64,000 nucleotides of DNA from Caulobacteraceae bacterium UBA3198 (GCA_002363865.1 DEWY01000006.1:186001-250000); one strand, 5' to 3'; shown: positions 25,361-36,505, numbered from the stretch's first letter. Notes: generated by a model not told the origin, from the sequence alone. Numbers and translations are program-made.

Positions 25361-25564
25361 GGGATAAATTGTCGCAATTGCGAAGGTGAACCCCGATACG
25401 CCGCTTTTTCCTGCGTTCTCAACGGCATGAGGGGCGGACATCACGCTAGATTTCGTGTTGCAACGCACAAGTCGCGCCCGGCCATCTGGGGGGTTGTCAC
25501 CAGTTCGCGCTAGCCCTGGGGCGTCTTGTCCCCTAAAAGCCGCCGCTTCCGGAAAAGGTTTCCC

Positions 25565-27397
<1,833 letters not shown>

Positions 27398-27440
27398 CCT
27401 AACGCCAGACAGGGCATGGAGAGGCGGCTAGGATCGTCCC

Positions 27441-28601
27441 ATGCCTGACGCGACCTTCGCCGCCCTGCCGACCACCATCTTCGAGGAGATGAGCGGGCTG
27501 GCGCGGGCGCATGGGGCGATCAATCTCGGCCAGGGCTTCCCCGACAATCCGGGCCCTGAAGCCCTGCGGCGCAAGGCCGCCGAGGCCGTGCTGGACGGCT
27601 ACAACCAGTATCCGCCCATGGCCGGCCTGCCGGAGCTGCGGGCCGCGGTCGCCGGCCACTATCGCCGCACCCAGGGGCTCTACCTCGATCCGGCCGCCGA
27701 GGTGGTGATCACGTCCGGCGCCACTGAGGCCCTGGCCGCAGCCTTCCTCGCCCTGATCGAACCGGGCGACGAGGTGATCGTCTTTCAGCCGCTCTATGAC
27801 GCCTATCTGCCGCTGATCCGGCGGGCGGGCGGCGTGGCGAGGCTGATCTCGCTAGCGCCGCCGCACTGGCGTTTCACCGCCGCCATGCTGGAGGCGGCGA
27901 TTACGCCGAAGACCCGGTTCGTGGTGCTGAACAACCCGGTCAATCCCACGGGCGTCGTGGTTCCAGACGAGGACCTGGCCCTGCTGGCGGTGTTCTGCGT
28001 GGCCCACGACCTGATCGCCATCTGCGATGAGGTCTGGGAGCAGGTGGTCTTCGAGCCTGCCTTCCACCGCCCGCTGATGGCCTATCCCGGCATGGCCGGG
28101 CGCTGCGTGAAGATCGGCTCGGCCGGCAAGATGTTCGGCCTGACCGGCTGGAAGGTGGGGTTTCTCTGCGCCGCCGCGCCCCTGGCCCGCCACCTGGCCA
28201 AGGCCCATCAGTTCCTGACCTTCACCACCCCGCCCAACCTGCAGGTCGCCGTGGCCTTCGGCCTGGAGACTCTCGGTGACTGGCTGGCGGAGATGCCGGC
28301 AGGGCTGGCCGCCAGCCAGGCTCGGCTGGCCGAGGCCCTGAGCAGAGAGGGCTTCGCCGTCCTGCCCTCGCAGGGGACCTACTTCCTCAACGTCGATCTG
28401 GCGGCCTCCGGCGTCGCCATGAGCGACCGCGACTTCGCCCTTCTGGCCGTGAAGGAGGCCGGCGTGGCCTCCATCCCGGTCTCGGCCCTCTATGAAACCG
28501 AGCCGGTCGAAACCATCCTGCGCCTGTGCTTCGCCAAGGCCGACGCCACCCTGGACGAGGGCGCGCGGCGGCTCGCCCGGGCCCGGGACCTGGCCACCTA
28601 A
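27441..28601 (+). CDS. PLP-dependent aminotransferase, class I/II
   Basis: A 386-residue fold-type I aminotransferase. Residues include the N-terminal INLGQGFPDNPGPEAL, the PLP-phosphate region SGATEAL, NNPVNPTG, CDEVWEQVVF and the Schiff-base Lys230 in GSAGKMFGLTGWKVGF. The GQGFPD and FEPAFHRPL segments resemble the YbdL/kynurenine aminotransferase group that uses methionine, glutamine or kynurenine. The exact substrate is not certain. It starts 44 bases after typA, and its stop overlaps the convergent GNAT gene. Confidence 0.87.
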   Translation: MPDATFAALPTTIFEEMSGLARAHGAINLGQGFPDNPGPEALRRKAAEAVLDGYNQYPPMAGLPELRAAVAGHYRRTQGLYLDPAAEVVITSGATEALAAAFLALIEPGDEVIVFQPLYDAYLPLIRRAGGVARLISLAPPHWRFTAAMLEAAITPKTRFVVLNNPVNPTGVVVPDEDLALLAVFCVAHDLIAICDEVWEQVVFEPAFHRPLMAYPGMAGRCVKIGSAGKMFGLTGWKVGFLCAAAPLARHLAKAHQFLTFTTPPNLQVAVAFGLETLGDWLAEMPAGLAASQARLAEALSREGFAVLPSQGTYFLNVDLAASGVAMSDRDFALLAVKEAGVASIPVSALYETEPVETILRLCFAKADATLDEGARRLARARDLAT

Positions 28602-29050
28602 ACCCTCGCGGGCCGCTCCATGTAGACATCAAGGTCGTCATGCCCGGTGACGATGAAGCCCCGCCGGTCATAAAGGCGCTGGGCGTCGCTCTGGCGAAGC
28701 ACCGTCAGGATCACCCGCGCGCCCACGGCGTCCGCCTCCGCCAGCAGGCCGTCCAGAATGGCCGTGCCCAGACCCCGGCCCTGCCAGCGTGGATCGAGAT
28801 AGAAGTGCTCCAGCTTCATCACCCCGGGCTCTGTGGCGAAGAAGGCGACGCAGCCGGCCGTCTCGCCGTCGACCAGGATGAGCCGGGTGGTCTCGGGACG
28901 GTAGGTGTCGGCGAACCAGGCCCGCGCCCGCTCAGGATTGAAGCGGCCGATGCGGTTGAAGCTCTCGGCCATCACCGTCAGGCGCAGCTCGGTCAGGGCC
29001 GAAAGGTCACCGGCCTTCGCCGGGGCGAATACGAAGGCCGGAACGCTCAT
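28598..29050 (-). CDS. GNAT acetyltransferase
   Basis: A 150-residue single-domain acetyltransferase with motif A FYLDPRWQGRGLGTAILDGLLAEA and the C-terminal SDAQRLYDRRGF. Its stop codon overlaps the end of the convergent aminotransferase gene by four bases. It follows the SDR at 29053-29814 with two bases between, so the pair are cotranscribed. The substrate is unknown. Confidence 0.82.
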   Translation of the reverse strand: MSVPAFVFAPAKAGDLSALTELRLTVMAESFNRIGRFNPERARAWFADTYRPETTRLILVDGETAGCVAFFATEPGVMKLEHFYLDPRWQGRGLGTAILDGLLAEADAVGARVILTVLRQSDAQRLYDRRGFIVTGHDDLDVYMERPARV

Positions 29051-29052
29051 GA

Positions 29053-29814
29053 TCAGCAGGTGGCGCCGCCGTCGACGACGATGGCCTGGCCGGTCATCCA
29101 GCCGCCGGCCTTCGACGCCAGGAAGACAGCGGCGCCGGCGATGTCGTCGGGCTCGCCCAGGCGGCGCAGGGGATTGTTGGCGCTGGAGCGCTTCTCGGCC
29201 TCAGGCGTGTCCCAGAGCGCCTTGGCGAAGTCTGTCTTCACCAGGCCCGGCGCGATGCAATTGACGCGGATATTGTCGGGACCCAGCTCGACGGCCAGAT
29301 TGCGGGCCAGCTGGAAGTCGGCCGCCTTGGAGATGTTGTAGGCGCCGATGCCGGTGGAGCCGCGCAGGCCGCCGATGGACGAGATGATGATCACCGCCCC
29401 GTCCTTGCGCTCGCGCATCTGCGGCGCGGCCATCTGGATCAGCCAGTTGTTGGCGATGATGTTGTTGTCGAGGATCTTGCGGAAGGCGTCGTCCTGGATC
29501 CCGGCCATGGGGCCGAAATAGGGGTTGGTGGCGGCGTTGCAGACGACGATGTCGATCTTGCCGAAAGCCTTGTTGGTCTCATCCACCAGACGCTGCAGGT
29601 CTTCCTTCGACGAGATCGAGGCCGGCACGGCGATGGCCGCGCCGGGATGCTTCTCGTTGATGGCGGCGGCCACCTCGTCGCAGGGCCCGGCCTTGCGCGA
29701 GGAGATCACCACCTTGGCGCCGTGGTCGGCCATGCGCTCGGCGATGGCCTTGCCGATGCCGCGGGAGGATCCGGTGATCACGGCGACCTTGCCGGTGAGA
29801 TCGAACAGTTCCAT
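29053..29814 (-). CDS. Short-chain dehydrogenase/reductase
   Basis: A 253-residue classical SDR: TGSSRGIGKAIA, VVISSRKA (NADP-type basic residues after beta-2), CNAATNPY, the catalytic Ser in IIISSIGG, YNISK, and the usual PGLVKTDF and QAIVVDGG ending. It resembles DHRS4/glucose-1-dehydrogenase-like reductases often found with fatty-acid or steroid catabolic genes. The substrate is unknown. Upstream gene of a two-gene unit with the GNAT at 28598-29050. Confidence 0.85.
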   Translation of the reverse strand: MELFDLTGKVAVITGSSRGIGKAIAERMADHGAKVVISSRKAGPCDEVAAAINEKHPGAAIAVPASISSKEDLQRLVDETNKAFGKIDIVVCNAATNPYFGPMAGIQDDAFRKILDNNIIANNWLIQMAAPQMRERKDGAVIIISSIGGLRGSTGIGAYNISKAADFQLARNLAVELGPDNIRVNCIAPGLVKTDFAKALWDTPEAEKRSSANNPLRRLGEPDDIAGAAVFLASKAGGWMTGQAIVVDGGATC

Positions 29815-29901
29815 GGCGCGTCTTTCCCAAATGAAATGCTTGTTTGAATGGCCGCCATTTGCGGCGCCCCCAGACGCGGGGTCAAGCCGAGGCCTGCGCC
29901 T

Positions 29902-30654
29902 TCAGGCGCAGAGCGGGCGCCCGCCCATGTCCAGGTGGAAGTGGTCCAGGTGGGCGTCGTTGTAGTCGGGCGATAACGTGGTCAGGAACACCTTGCAGGC
30001 CCCATCCCGGACCTGTCGCAGGAAGACGCCCTTGGGCCCCGGGTCGTCCCAATGATCCTTGAGCCGCACCACCTGCCCGTCCGCCAGCCGGAAGCCTGAG
30101 ACGTCCAGGGCGTTGGCGCTGGCGTGCTCGCTGGGGGGACCGGCCTGCTGGTTGTAGATCCGTCGGCAGGAGAAGGAACCGAAGTGCTCCACCGCCACCA
30201 CCGCCTGGCCGAGGGTTTCGAAGGCGGCGGTCTGCACCACCTGCCGCTCCCAGATCGCGACGGCCAGAGCCTGCTTGCAGGTCATCACGGCATCGGTAGG
30301 CGCCAGGGGGGCCATGCCGCCGGTGAACTGGATGGCGTCCTTCACCGAGCAGAAGCCGTCTTCGGTCTCAGGGGCGATCTGATAGGCCAGCCCGCCCTTG
30401 GCCAGCACGGCGCGGCAGGCCGCCACATCCTGGCCGGTGCGGGCGGCCTTGGCCTTGGTGGCCGCCCCGACGGGATCGATGACGCTGAGCGGTTTCCAAG
30501 GCAGGTGCTCGTCAGGAATGGCGCGCTCGGCCACCAGGACCAGGGCCACCAAGAGAATCCACAATATGAGCAGTCCCACCAGCCGCGCCGCCAGGGTCTG
30601 GCGCCGCGCCAGGTGCTCGACCTGCGGATGACGGGGTGCGCGATAGCCGACCAT
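29902..30654 (-). CDS. Membrane-anchored extensin-like C-terminal domain protein (copy 1)
   Basis: A 250-residue protein with one N-terminal TM helix (LVGLLILWILLVALVLVA) followed at once by LPWKPLSVIDPVG, then the bacterial extensin-like C-terminal domain. Conserved features are paired cysteines (AACRAV, GFCSVKD, MTCKQA, FSCRRI, GACKVF), SEHASANALDVSGF and HLDHFHLDMG. The HASANALD and HFHLD motifs recall the metal ligands of LAS-type peptidases, so a peptidoglycan role is possible but unproven. A paralogue with the same architecture lies immediately upstream. Confidence 0.8.
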   Translation of the reverse strand: MVGYRAPRHPQVEHLARRQTLAARLVGLLILWILLVALVLVAERAIPDEHLPWKPLSVIDPVGAATKAKAARTGQDVAACRAVLAKGGLAYQIAPETEDGFCSVKDAIQFTGGMAPLAPTDAVMTCKQALAVAIWERQVVQTAAFETLGQAVVAVEHFGSFSCRRIYNQQAGPPSEHASANALDVSGFRLADGQVVRLKDHWDDPGPKGVFLRQVRDGACKVFLTTLSPDYNDAHLDHFHLDMGGRPLCA

Positions 30655-30745
30655 GAACCTTCGTGGGAGCCGTGTTGAACAAGGCCGACCTTAGCCCCCA
30701 CGCCCGCCCGAGGCGACCCATGGCGCGGCTGAGAGACGCCGGCGC

Positions 30746-31555
30746 CTAGCGACAGAGGCCAAAACGCCCAAAATCCAGGTGCAGGTGGTCGGCGTGGGCG
30801 GCGTTGTAGTCTGGGCTCAGCACGGCCCGGAAATAGTCGCAGGCGCCGGTGCGCGCCGCCCGCATCAGGGTTCCGGCATCATTCTCATCGGTAAAATCGC
30901 CGACGACGCTCAGCCGCTGGCCGTCCTCCAGCACGATGGCCGCCACATCCAGGGCGTTGGCGCTGGCGTGTTCGCTCCGCCGGCCTTCGCTCCGGCCATA
31001 GACGTTTCGGCAGGCGAAGACGCCATAGTGCTCCACCCGGGCGACCTCGCTCTCCATCACCGCCTGGGCGGCGGGATTCAGCACATGCCGGTCCCAGAAG
31101 GCGTAGGAGAGCGCCAGCCGACAGGTCATCACCGGCGCAGCGGGGGATAGCGGCGTAACGCCGTCCCTCAGGCGCAGGGTGTTGGTGAGCGGACAGTCCC
31201 CGCTCAGCCGGTCCGGTTCAACGGTGAAATCCACCCCGCCGGCGGCCAGCACCTCGCGGCACAGGTCTGGATCGCCGGCCGCCCTCTGGAACTTCACCGC
31301 CGTGGCCAGGCCTGGGGGATCATTCAGCCTCAGGGGCTTCCAGGGCAGGTCCTGGGGCGGGGCGTAGGCGTCGATGGCGAAGGTCAGGATGATCACCATC
31401 AAGGCGGCGTCCAGCAGGAAGGCCCAGAGCCCGCCGAAGGCCAGGGCCTCGGCCGAGGCCGGCTTGAGATCGGGGAGCCAGGGGGGACGCGTCACGAAGT
31501 GAGCAACGGCCAGGAATGGCTCAGGTTCAAGGTGCGGCGGGAAATCGGCGCCCAA
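30746..31555 (-). CDS. Membrane-anchored extensin-like C-terminal domain protein (copy 2)
   Basis: A 269-residue paralogue of the 29902-30654 product: a TM helix (LLDAALMVIILTFAID), then DLPWKPLRLNDPPG, the matching cysteines (LCREVL, GDCPLTN, MTCRLA, FACRNV, GACDYF), SEHASANALDVAAI and HADHLHLDFG. The first ~40 residues are extra cytoplasmic sequence. The shared LPWKPLxxxDPxG motif just outside the membrane argues for tandem duplication. The 91-base gap suggests cotranscription. Function inferred as periplasmic, cell-wall related. Confidence 0.8.
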   Translation of the reverse strand: MGADFPPHLEPEPFLAVAHFVTRPPWLPDLKPASAEALAFGGLWAFLLDAALMVIILTFAIDAYAPPQDLPWKPLRLNDPPGLATAVKFQRAAGDPDLCREVLAAGGVDFTVEPDRLSGDCPLTNTLRLRDGVTPLSPAAPVMTCRLALSYAFWDRHVLNPAAQAVMESEVARVEHYGVFACRNVYGRSEGRRSEHASANALDVAAIVLEDGQRLSVVGDFTDENDAGTLMRAARTGACDYFRAVLSPDYNAAHADHLHLDFGRFGLCR

Positions 31556-31604
31556 GCCGCGCGGGGCCGTCTATGATCAGGCTGAGCCAAAAAGGGGGAC
31601 GGGC

Positions 31605-33071
31605 ATGGGATTTCTGAGCAAGGCGGCGTTGGGGGCCGGAGTGGCCCTTGGGGCGCTCATCGCCGTGGTGGCGGTACGCACCGCCCTCTATGAGCCCCCG
31701 GTTCCGGGCGCGGCAGCGGATCTGGAGCTGGCCTCGGCCCCGGACTTCGATGTCCAGGCCGCCGCCGGACGCCTGGCCCAGGCCATCGCCTTCCAGACGG
31801 TCAGCCACCAGGACGCCGCCGACAATCAGCTGGCCGAGTGGGACGCTCTGCACGCCTGGCTGCAGACGACCTATCCCCGCGCCCACGCCGCCATGGGCCG
31901 CGACGTGGTGGCCGGTCACACCCTGGTCTACACCTGGGCGGGCTCGGACCCCGCGCTCGATCCGATCGTCCTGATGGCCCACCAGGACGTGGTGCCCGCC
32001 GACGCCGCCGAGGGCTGGACCCATCCGCCGTTCGAAGGCGTCATCGCCGAGGGCGCCGTCTGGGGCCGCGGGGCGGTGGACGATAAGGGCTCGCTAATCG
32101 GCCTGTTCGAGGCGGTGGAAACCCTGACAGCGGCCGGCTTCCAGCCCCGCCGCACGGTGATCCTGGTCAGCGGCCATGACGAGGAGGTTGGCGGCGGCGG
32201 CGCGACGGCCGCCAACGACCTGCTGAAGGCCCGCGGCCTCTCTGCCCAGTTCGTCCTCGACGAGGGCCTGCTGGTGGTGGCCGACAATCCCCTGACCGGC
32301 GGCCCCGCGGCCCTGATCGGGGTGGCGGAAAAGGGCTATGCCACCCTGGTGGTGACCGCATCGTCCGAGGGCGGACATTCCTCGGCCCCGCCGCCGCAGA
32401 CGGGCGTCTCCACCCTGGCCCGGGCGGTCACCGAGATCACGGAAGACCCCTTCCCCCTTCGCCTGCAGGGGCCGGGGGCGGACATGCTGCATGTGCTGGG
32501 GGCGGAGTCGGGGCTGGCCATGCGCGCGGCGCTGGCAAACACCTGGGCCACCGAGCCGCTCATCGTACGCCAGATGGCGGCGACTCCCGCGGGGGCAGCC
32601 CTGCTGCACACCACCATTGCGCCGACCATGCTGCAGGGCAGTCCGAAGGAAAATGTCCTGCCTCGGGACGCGAGGGCCTGGATCAACTACCGGATCGCCC
32701 CGGGCGACACCTCCGAAGATGTCCTGAACCGGGCCAAGGGCGCGGTCGGCGATCTGCCGGTGACCTTCGCCTGGGCTCGCCCGCCGCAGGAGCCCTCGGC
32801 GGTGTCCTCCACCGACTCGGAGGGGTGGAAGGTGATTTCGGCCCTGGCCGCCGATGTCACCGGCGCGCCCGTGGCGCCGGGCCTGGTGACCGCCGGCACC
32901 GACAGCCGTTTTCTCGCCGAGGTGGCGCAGGATACCTATCGCTTCCAACCGATCACGTTGAGCATGGCTGAGACCGCCATGATCCATGGGGTTGATGAAC
33001 GCATGACGCTCACCAATCTGGAACGAATGGTGCAGTTCTATGCGCGGCTGATCGCGACAGCGGCGCGCTGA
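31605..33071 (+). CDS. M20-family carboxypeptidase, membrane-anchored
   Basis: A 488-residue zinc hydrolase of the CPS1/PM20D1 type. It has an N-terminal TM anchor (LGAGVALGALIAVVAV), metal and catalytic residues in VLMAHQDVVPAD, GRGAVDDKGSLIGLFEA and SGHDEEVGGGGA, then a dimerisation domain with GGHSSAPPPQTG. Eukaryotic relatives hydrolyse N-acyl amino acids or C-terminal residues. It is probably periplasmic. Divergent from the extensin pair with only 49 bases between. Confidence 0.87.
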   Translation: MGFLSKAALGAGVALGALIAVVAVRTALYEPPVPGAAADLELASAPDFDVQAAAGRLAQAIAFQTVSHQDAADNQLAEWDALHAWLQTTYPRAHAAMGRDVVAGHTLVYTWAGSDPALDPIVLMAHQDVVPADAAEGWTHPPFEGVIAEGAVWGRGAVDDKGSLIGLFEAVETLTAAGFQPRRTVILVSGHDEEVGGGGATAANDLLKARGLSAQFVLDEGLLVVADNPLTGGPAALIGVAEKGYATLVVTASSEGGHSSAPPPQTGVSTLARAVTEITEDPFPLRLQGPGADMLHVLGAESGLAMRAALANTWATEPLIVRQMAATPAGAALLHTTIAPTMLQGSPKENVLPRDARAWINYRIAPGDTSEDVLNRAKGAVGDLPVTFAWARPPQEPSAVSSTDSEGWKVISALAADVTGAPVAPGLVTAGTDSRFLAEVAQDTYRFQPITLSMAETAMIHGVDERMTLTNLERMVQFYARLIATAAR

Positions 33072-33134
33072 CCCCTTGCGGCGGGGCGCTGCAAGTCGCA
33101 CGTTCCGCCCCACTGATGAATCTAGGAGAGCGTA

Positions 33135-33740
33135 ATGGGTTTCCGTCTCGAAGATGAAGACGACGACGACAAGGGCCGCCTTCCCGACATGCCGATGAGC
33201 GCCGGGCCGGTGCAGAACGCCCTGTTCAAGTCGCGCACCGTCCTCATCTTCGGGGAGATCGACATGCGGCTGGCCGAGCGCGTCTCGGCCCAGCTGCTGG
33301 CCCTGGCCTCGGACGGCAAGGGCGACATCAAGGTCTTCGTCAACTCCCCCGGCGGCCACGTGGAAAGCGGCGACACCGTCCACGACATGATCCGCTACTG
33401 CGGACCGCAGGTGAAGGTGATCGGCACCGGCTGGGTCGCCAGCGCCGGCGCGCACATCTTCCTGGGCGCCACCAAGGAAAACCGCTTCTGCCTGCCTAAC
33501 ACCCGCTTCCTGCTGCACCAGCCCATGGGCGGCGTGCGGGGCCAGGCCTCGGACATTCAGATCGAGGCCGAGGAGATCGTGAAGATGCGTGAGCGGGTCA
33601 ACCGCATCATCGCCCGCGAGACCGGCCAGCCCTATGACAAGGTGGTCAAGGACACCGAGCGGAACTTCTGGATGAACGCCGAGAAGGCCGTCGAATACGG
33701 CCTGGTCTCGAAGATCATCGAGAACGCGACGGCGGTCTGA
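33135..33740 (+). CDS. ClpP-like serine protease paralogue with Asn in the triad
   Basis: A 201-residue member of the ClpP family with an acidic N-terminus (EDEDDDDKG). Ser103 (GWVASAGAHIF) and His128 (FLLHQPMGG) of the triad are kept. In the segment DTERNFWMNAEKAVEYGL the position of the catalytic Asp (E. coli Asp185, DTERDRFL) is Asn177. Listeria ClpP1 has the same Asp-to-Asn change and is inactive on its own. This may thus be a regulatory or hetero-oligomeric subunit rather than the main ClpP. No clpX or clpA adjoins it. It is followed by the GH13 gene with a one-base gap. Confidence 0.85.
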   Translation: MGFRLEDEDDDDKGRLPDMPMSAGPVQNALFKSRTVLIFGEIDMRLAERVSAQLLALASDGKGDIKVFVNSPGGHVESGDTVHDMIRYCGPQVKVIGTGWVASAGAHIFLGATKENRFCLPNTRFLLHQPMGGVRGQASDIQIEAEEIVKMRERVNRIIARETGQPYDKVVKDTERNFWMNAEKAVEYGLVSKIIENATAV

Positions 33741-33741
33741 G

Positions 33742-35352
33742 ATGGGCCCCTGGTGGAAGGGGGCGGTGGTCTACCACATCTACGTCCGCAGCTTTTTCGA
33801 CAGCGACGGCGACGGCCATGGCGACCTTGCGGGCGTCATGGCCAAGCTGGACTATCTGAAGAGCCTCGGCGTCGATGCGATCTGGCTCTCCCCCATCCAC
33901 CCCTCGCCCAATCGGGACTGGGGCTATGACGTCGCCGACTATGACGACGTCCATCCCGACTATGGCTCGGTGGCCGACTTCCAGGCCCTGACGGAGGCCG
34001 CCCACGCGGTCGGCCTGAAGGTTCTGCTGGACGAGGTGCTGTCGCACACGTCCGACGAGCACCCCTGGTTCGCCGAAAGCCGCGACGGCGGGCCAGAGGG
34101 TGACAAGGCCGACTGGTATGTCTGGGCCGATCCCGCCGATGACGGGACCGCGCCCAACAACTGGCTGAGCGTCTTCGGCGGCCCGGCCTGGGCCTATCAG
34201 CCGGCGCGGCGCCAGCACTATCACCACAAGTTCCTGCGCCAGCAGCCCAAGCTGAACTGGCGCCAGCCCCAGGCCAAGGACGCGACCCTGAAGGTGCTCG
34301 ACACCTGGCTCGAGCGTGGGGCCGACGGCTTCCGGCTGGATGTGGCCAACGCCTTTCTGCACGACGACGCCCTGACCGATAATCCGGCCGTCCCGCCCGC
34401 AGAACGCACCAAGGCTGACTGGGCCCACGCCAGCGACATGCAGCGGCACCTGTTCGACTCCAACCTGCCGCAGAACATCCCCCTGCTGGACGAGGTCCGC
34501 CGCCGGGTGGAGGCGCACGGTCCCGACCGCTTCGTCTTCGGCGAGTTTTCGGAGGAAGAGGAGCGCTGCGGCGCCTATTGCGCCCCCGATGAGGGGCTGC
34601 ATTCGGCCTATACCTTCGTCCTGCTCAAGGCCAGGCGGATGGCCGCCCAGGTGTTCAAGGATCACTACCAGACCCTGGCCGCCCACCCCGGCCATTGGCC
34701 GACCATCTCCTTCTGCAACCACGACGTGGCCCGAACGGTGACGCGGTTTGGCGGGCCGGACGCCGGCGCGCCGGTGGCCAAGCTGATGGTGGCCCTGCTC
34801 ATGGCCCTGCGCGGCACCATCCTGCTCTATCAAGGCGAGGAACTGGGCCTGCCGGAGGCGGAGCTGTCCCGCGGCGAGCTGCGCGATCCGGTGGGAGACC
34901 TCTACTGGCCCATCGCCAAGGGCCGCGACGGCGCGCGCACCCCCATGCCCTGGCAGGCAGAGGCCGCCCATCTGGGCTTCTCCAACGGGGCGGCCTGGCT
35001 GCCGGCGGCCGAGGCCCACCGCCCCCTGGCGGTGGACCGCCAGGAGCTGGACCCCAAGTCCACCCTGGCCTTCGCCCGGCAGATGATCACCCTGCGCAAG
35101 GCCTCCCGCGCCCTGACCCACGGGGCGATCGAGTTCCTGGACACCCCTGAGCCCATCCTGGCCTTCCTGCGCCGCCATGAGGGGCAGACCGTGGCCTGCG
35201 TCTTCAACATGAGCGGCCGCACCGCCCGGGCCGAACATCCGCGCCTCACCGGCGGTGAGATGCTGCCGGTAGCGTCAGGGGTCTGCGAACCCCTGCCCGG
35301 CGGACTGGCCCTGGGCCCCTATGCCTGCCGGTTCCTCAAACATTCCTCATGA
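33742..35352 (+). CDS. GH13 alpha-glucosidase
   Basis: A 536-residue alpha-amylase-family enzyme. The (beta/alpha)8 barrel motifs are DAIWLSPIHPSP, LLDEVLSHTS (region I), GFRLDVANAF with the nucleophile Asp (region II), FVFGEFSEEE with the acid/base Glu (region III) and FCNHDVARTV (region IV). The C-terminal beta domain ends ALGPYACRFL. Probably a cytoplasmic alpha-glucosidase or oligo-1,6-glucosidase acting on maltose-type sugars. Its ATG follows the ClpP-like stop by one base, so the two are likely cotranscribed, although a functional link is not obvious. Confidence 0.9.
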   Translation: MGPWWKGAVVYHIYVRSFFDSDGDGHGDLAGVMAKLDYLKSLGVDAIWLSPIHPSPNRDWGYDVADYDDVHPDYGSVADFQALTEAAHAVGLKVLLDEVLSHTSDEHPWFAESRDGGPEGDKADWYVWADPADDGTAPNNWLSVFGGPAWAYQPARRQHYHHKFLRQQPKLNWRQPQAKDATLKVLDTWLERGADGFRLDVANAFLHDDALTDNPAVPPAERTKADWAHASDMQRHLFDSNLPQNIPLLDEVRRRVEAHGPDRFVFGEFSEEEERCGAYCAPDEGLHSAYTFVLLKARRMAAQVFKDHYQTLAAHPGHWPTISFCNHDVARTVTRFGGPDAGAPVAKLMVALLMALRGTILLYQGEELGLPEAELSRGELRDPVGDLYWPIAKGRDGARTPMPWQAEAAHLGFSNGAAWLPAAEAHRPLAVDRQELDPKSTLAFARQMITLRKASRALTHGAIEFLDTPEPILAFLRRHEGQTVACVFNMSGRTARAEHPRLTGGEMLPVASGVCEPLPGGLALGPYACRFLKHSS

Positions 35353-35389
35353 CAGGTGCGGGCGCCCCAAAGCCCCGCTAGAAGACGCC

Positions 35390-36490
35390 ATGGCCGAAGG
35401 CGACAGCAAGACCTCCCCTGCGAAAGGACCCCGCTTCGGCGAGGGCTTTCTCACCGACATCTGGTACTTCGCCGCCCTGTCGTCGGACCTGAAGCCCGGC
35501 AAGCTGCAGCGCTTCGAGATCCTGGGGGAGCCGATCCTGATCGGCCGGGGCCGCAAGGGGCAGGCCTACGCCGTGCGCGACATCTGTCCCCATCGCGCCG
35601 CGCCCCTGTCGGCCGGCAAGCTGACCGCCGAGGCCGACGGGCGCGAAAGCGTCGAATGTCCCTATCACGGCTGGCGCTTTGGCCTGGACGGCGCCTGCAC
35701 CGCCATCCCCTCCCTGGTGGCTGACCAGGCCATGGACGTCAGCAAGATCAAGGTCCGCAGATTCCCGGTGCGTGAGAGCCAGGGACTGGTCTTCATCTGG
35801 ATGAGCGCCGATCCCCGGTTCGACGGCGAGCCCGACATCGATCCGCCAGTCTTCCCCGGGGTGGTGGGCGGCAAGCCCAAGCTGGTCGACCGCATGGAGT
35901 TCGACGCCCATATCGACCACGCCGTGGTCGGCCTGATGGACCCGGCGCATGGCCCCTATGTGCATCAGCAGTGGTGGTGGCGCTCGGCCAAGAGCCAGCA
36001 CGAAAAGTCCAAGCCCTTCGAGCCCAGGGAAGCCGGCTTCGCCATGGTCCGGCACGAGCCGTCCAAGAACAGCCGCGCCTACGCCATCCTCGGCGGCCAG
36101 CCGCTGACCGAGATCACCTTCCGCATACCGGGCCTGCGCTGGGAGCATGTGACGGTGGGCAAGCGCCAAGTGCTGTCGCTCACCTGCCTGACGCCGCTGA
36201 ACGCCAGCCGGACCAAGATCACCCAAATCGTCTGGTCCGATCATCCGGCCTTCTGGTTCCTGCAGCCGCTGATCGCGGCCGGCGCGCGGGCCTTCCTGCG
36301 CCAGGACGGCGACATGGTGAACCTGCAGAACGAGGGCCTGCGCTACGATCCCAGCCTGCTGTGGATCGACGACGCCGACCGGCAGGCCAAATGGTACCAA
36401 CAGCTCAAGCGCGAATGGGCGCAGAGCCGGCGCGAGGGCCGCGCCTTCGTCAATCCGGTGGAGCCTGCCCGCCTGCGCTGGCGCAGCTAG
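35390..36490 (+). CDS. Rieske non-heme iron oxygenase, alpha subunit
   Basis: A 366-residue aromatic ring-hydroxylating-type oxygenase. The Rieske 2Fe-2S ligands are Cys66, His68, Cys90 and His93 (DICPHRAAP and CPYHGW). The mononuclear iron region reads EFDAHIDHAVVGLMDPAHGPYVH, giving the His/His pair and an upstream Asp. I start at the ATG at 35390 after the GH13 stop; an earlier in-frame start would lie inside the GH13 gene. No reductase, ferredoxin or beta subunit is nearby. The substrate is unknown. Confidence 0.87.
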   Translation: MAEGDSKTSPAKGPRFGEGFLTDIWYFAALSSDLKPGKLQRFEILGEPILIGRGRKGQAYAVRDICPHRAAPLSAGKLTAEADGRESVECPYHGWRFGLDGACTAIPSLVADQAMDVSKIKVRRFPVRESQGLVFIWMSADPRFDGEPDIDPPVFPGVVGGKPKLVDRMEFDAHIDHAVVGLMDPAHGPYVHQQWWWRSAKSQHEKSKPFEPREAGFAMVRHEPSKNSRAYAILGGQPLTEITFRIPGLRWEHVTVGKRQVLSLTCLTPLNASRTKITQIVWSDHPAFWFLQPLIAAGARAFLRQDGDMVNLQNEGLRYDPSLLWIDDADRQAKWYQQLKREWAQSRREGRAFVNPVEPARLRWRS

Positions 36491-36505
36491 CCGGCGCGTG
36501 TGCGG

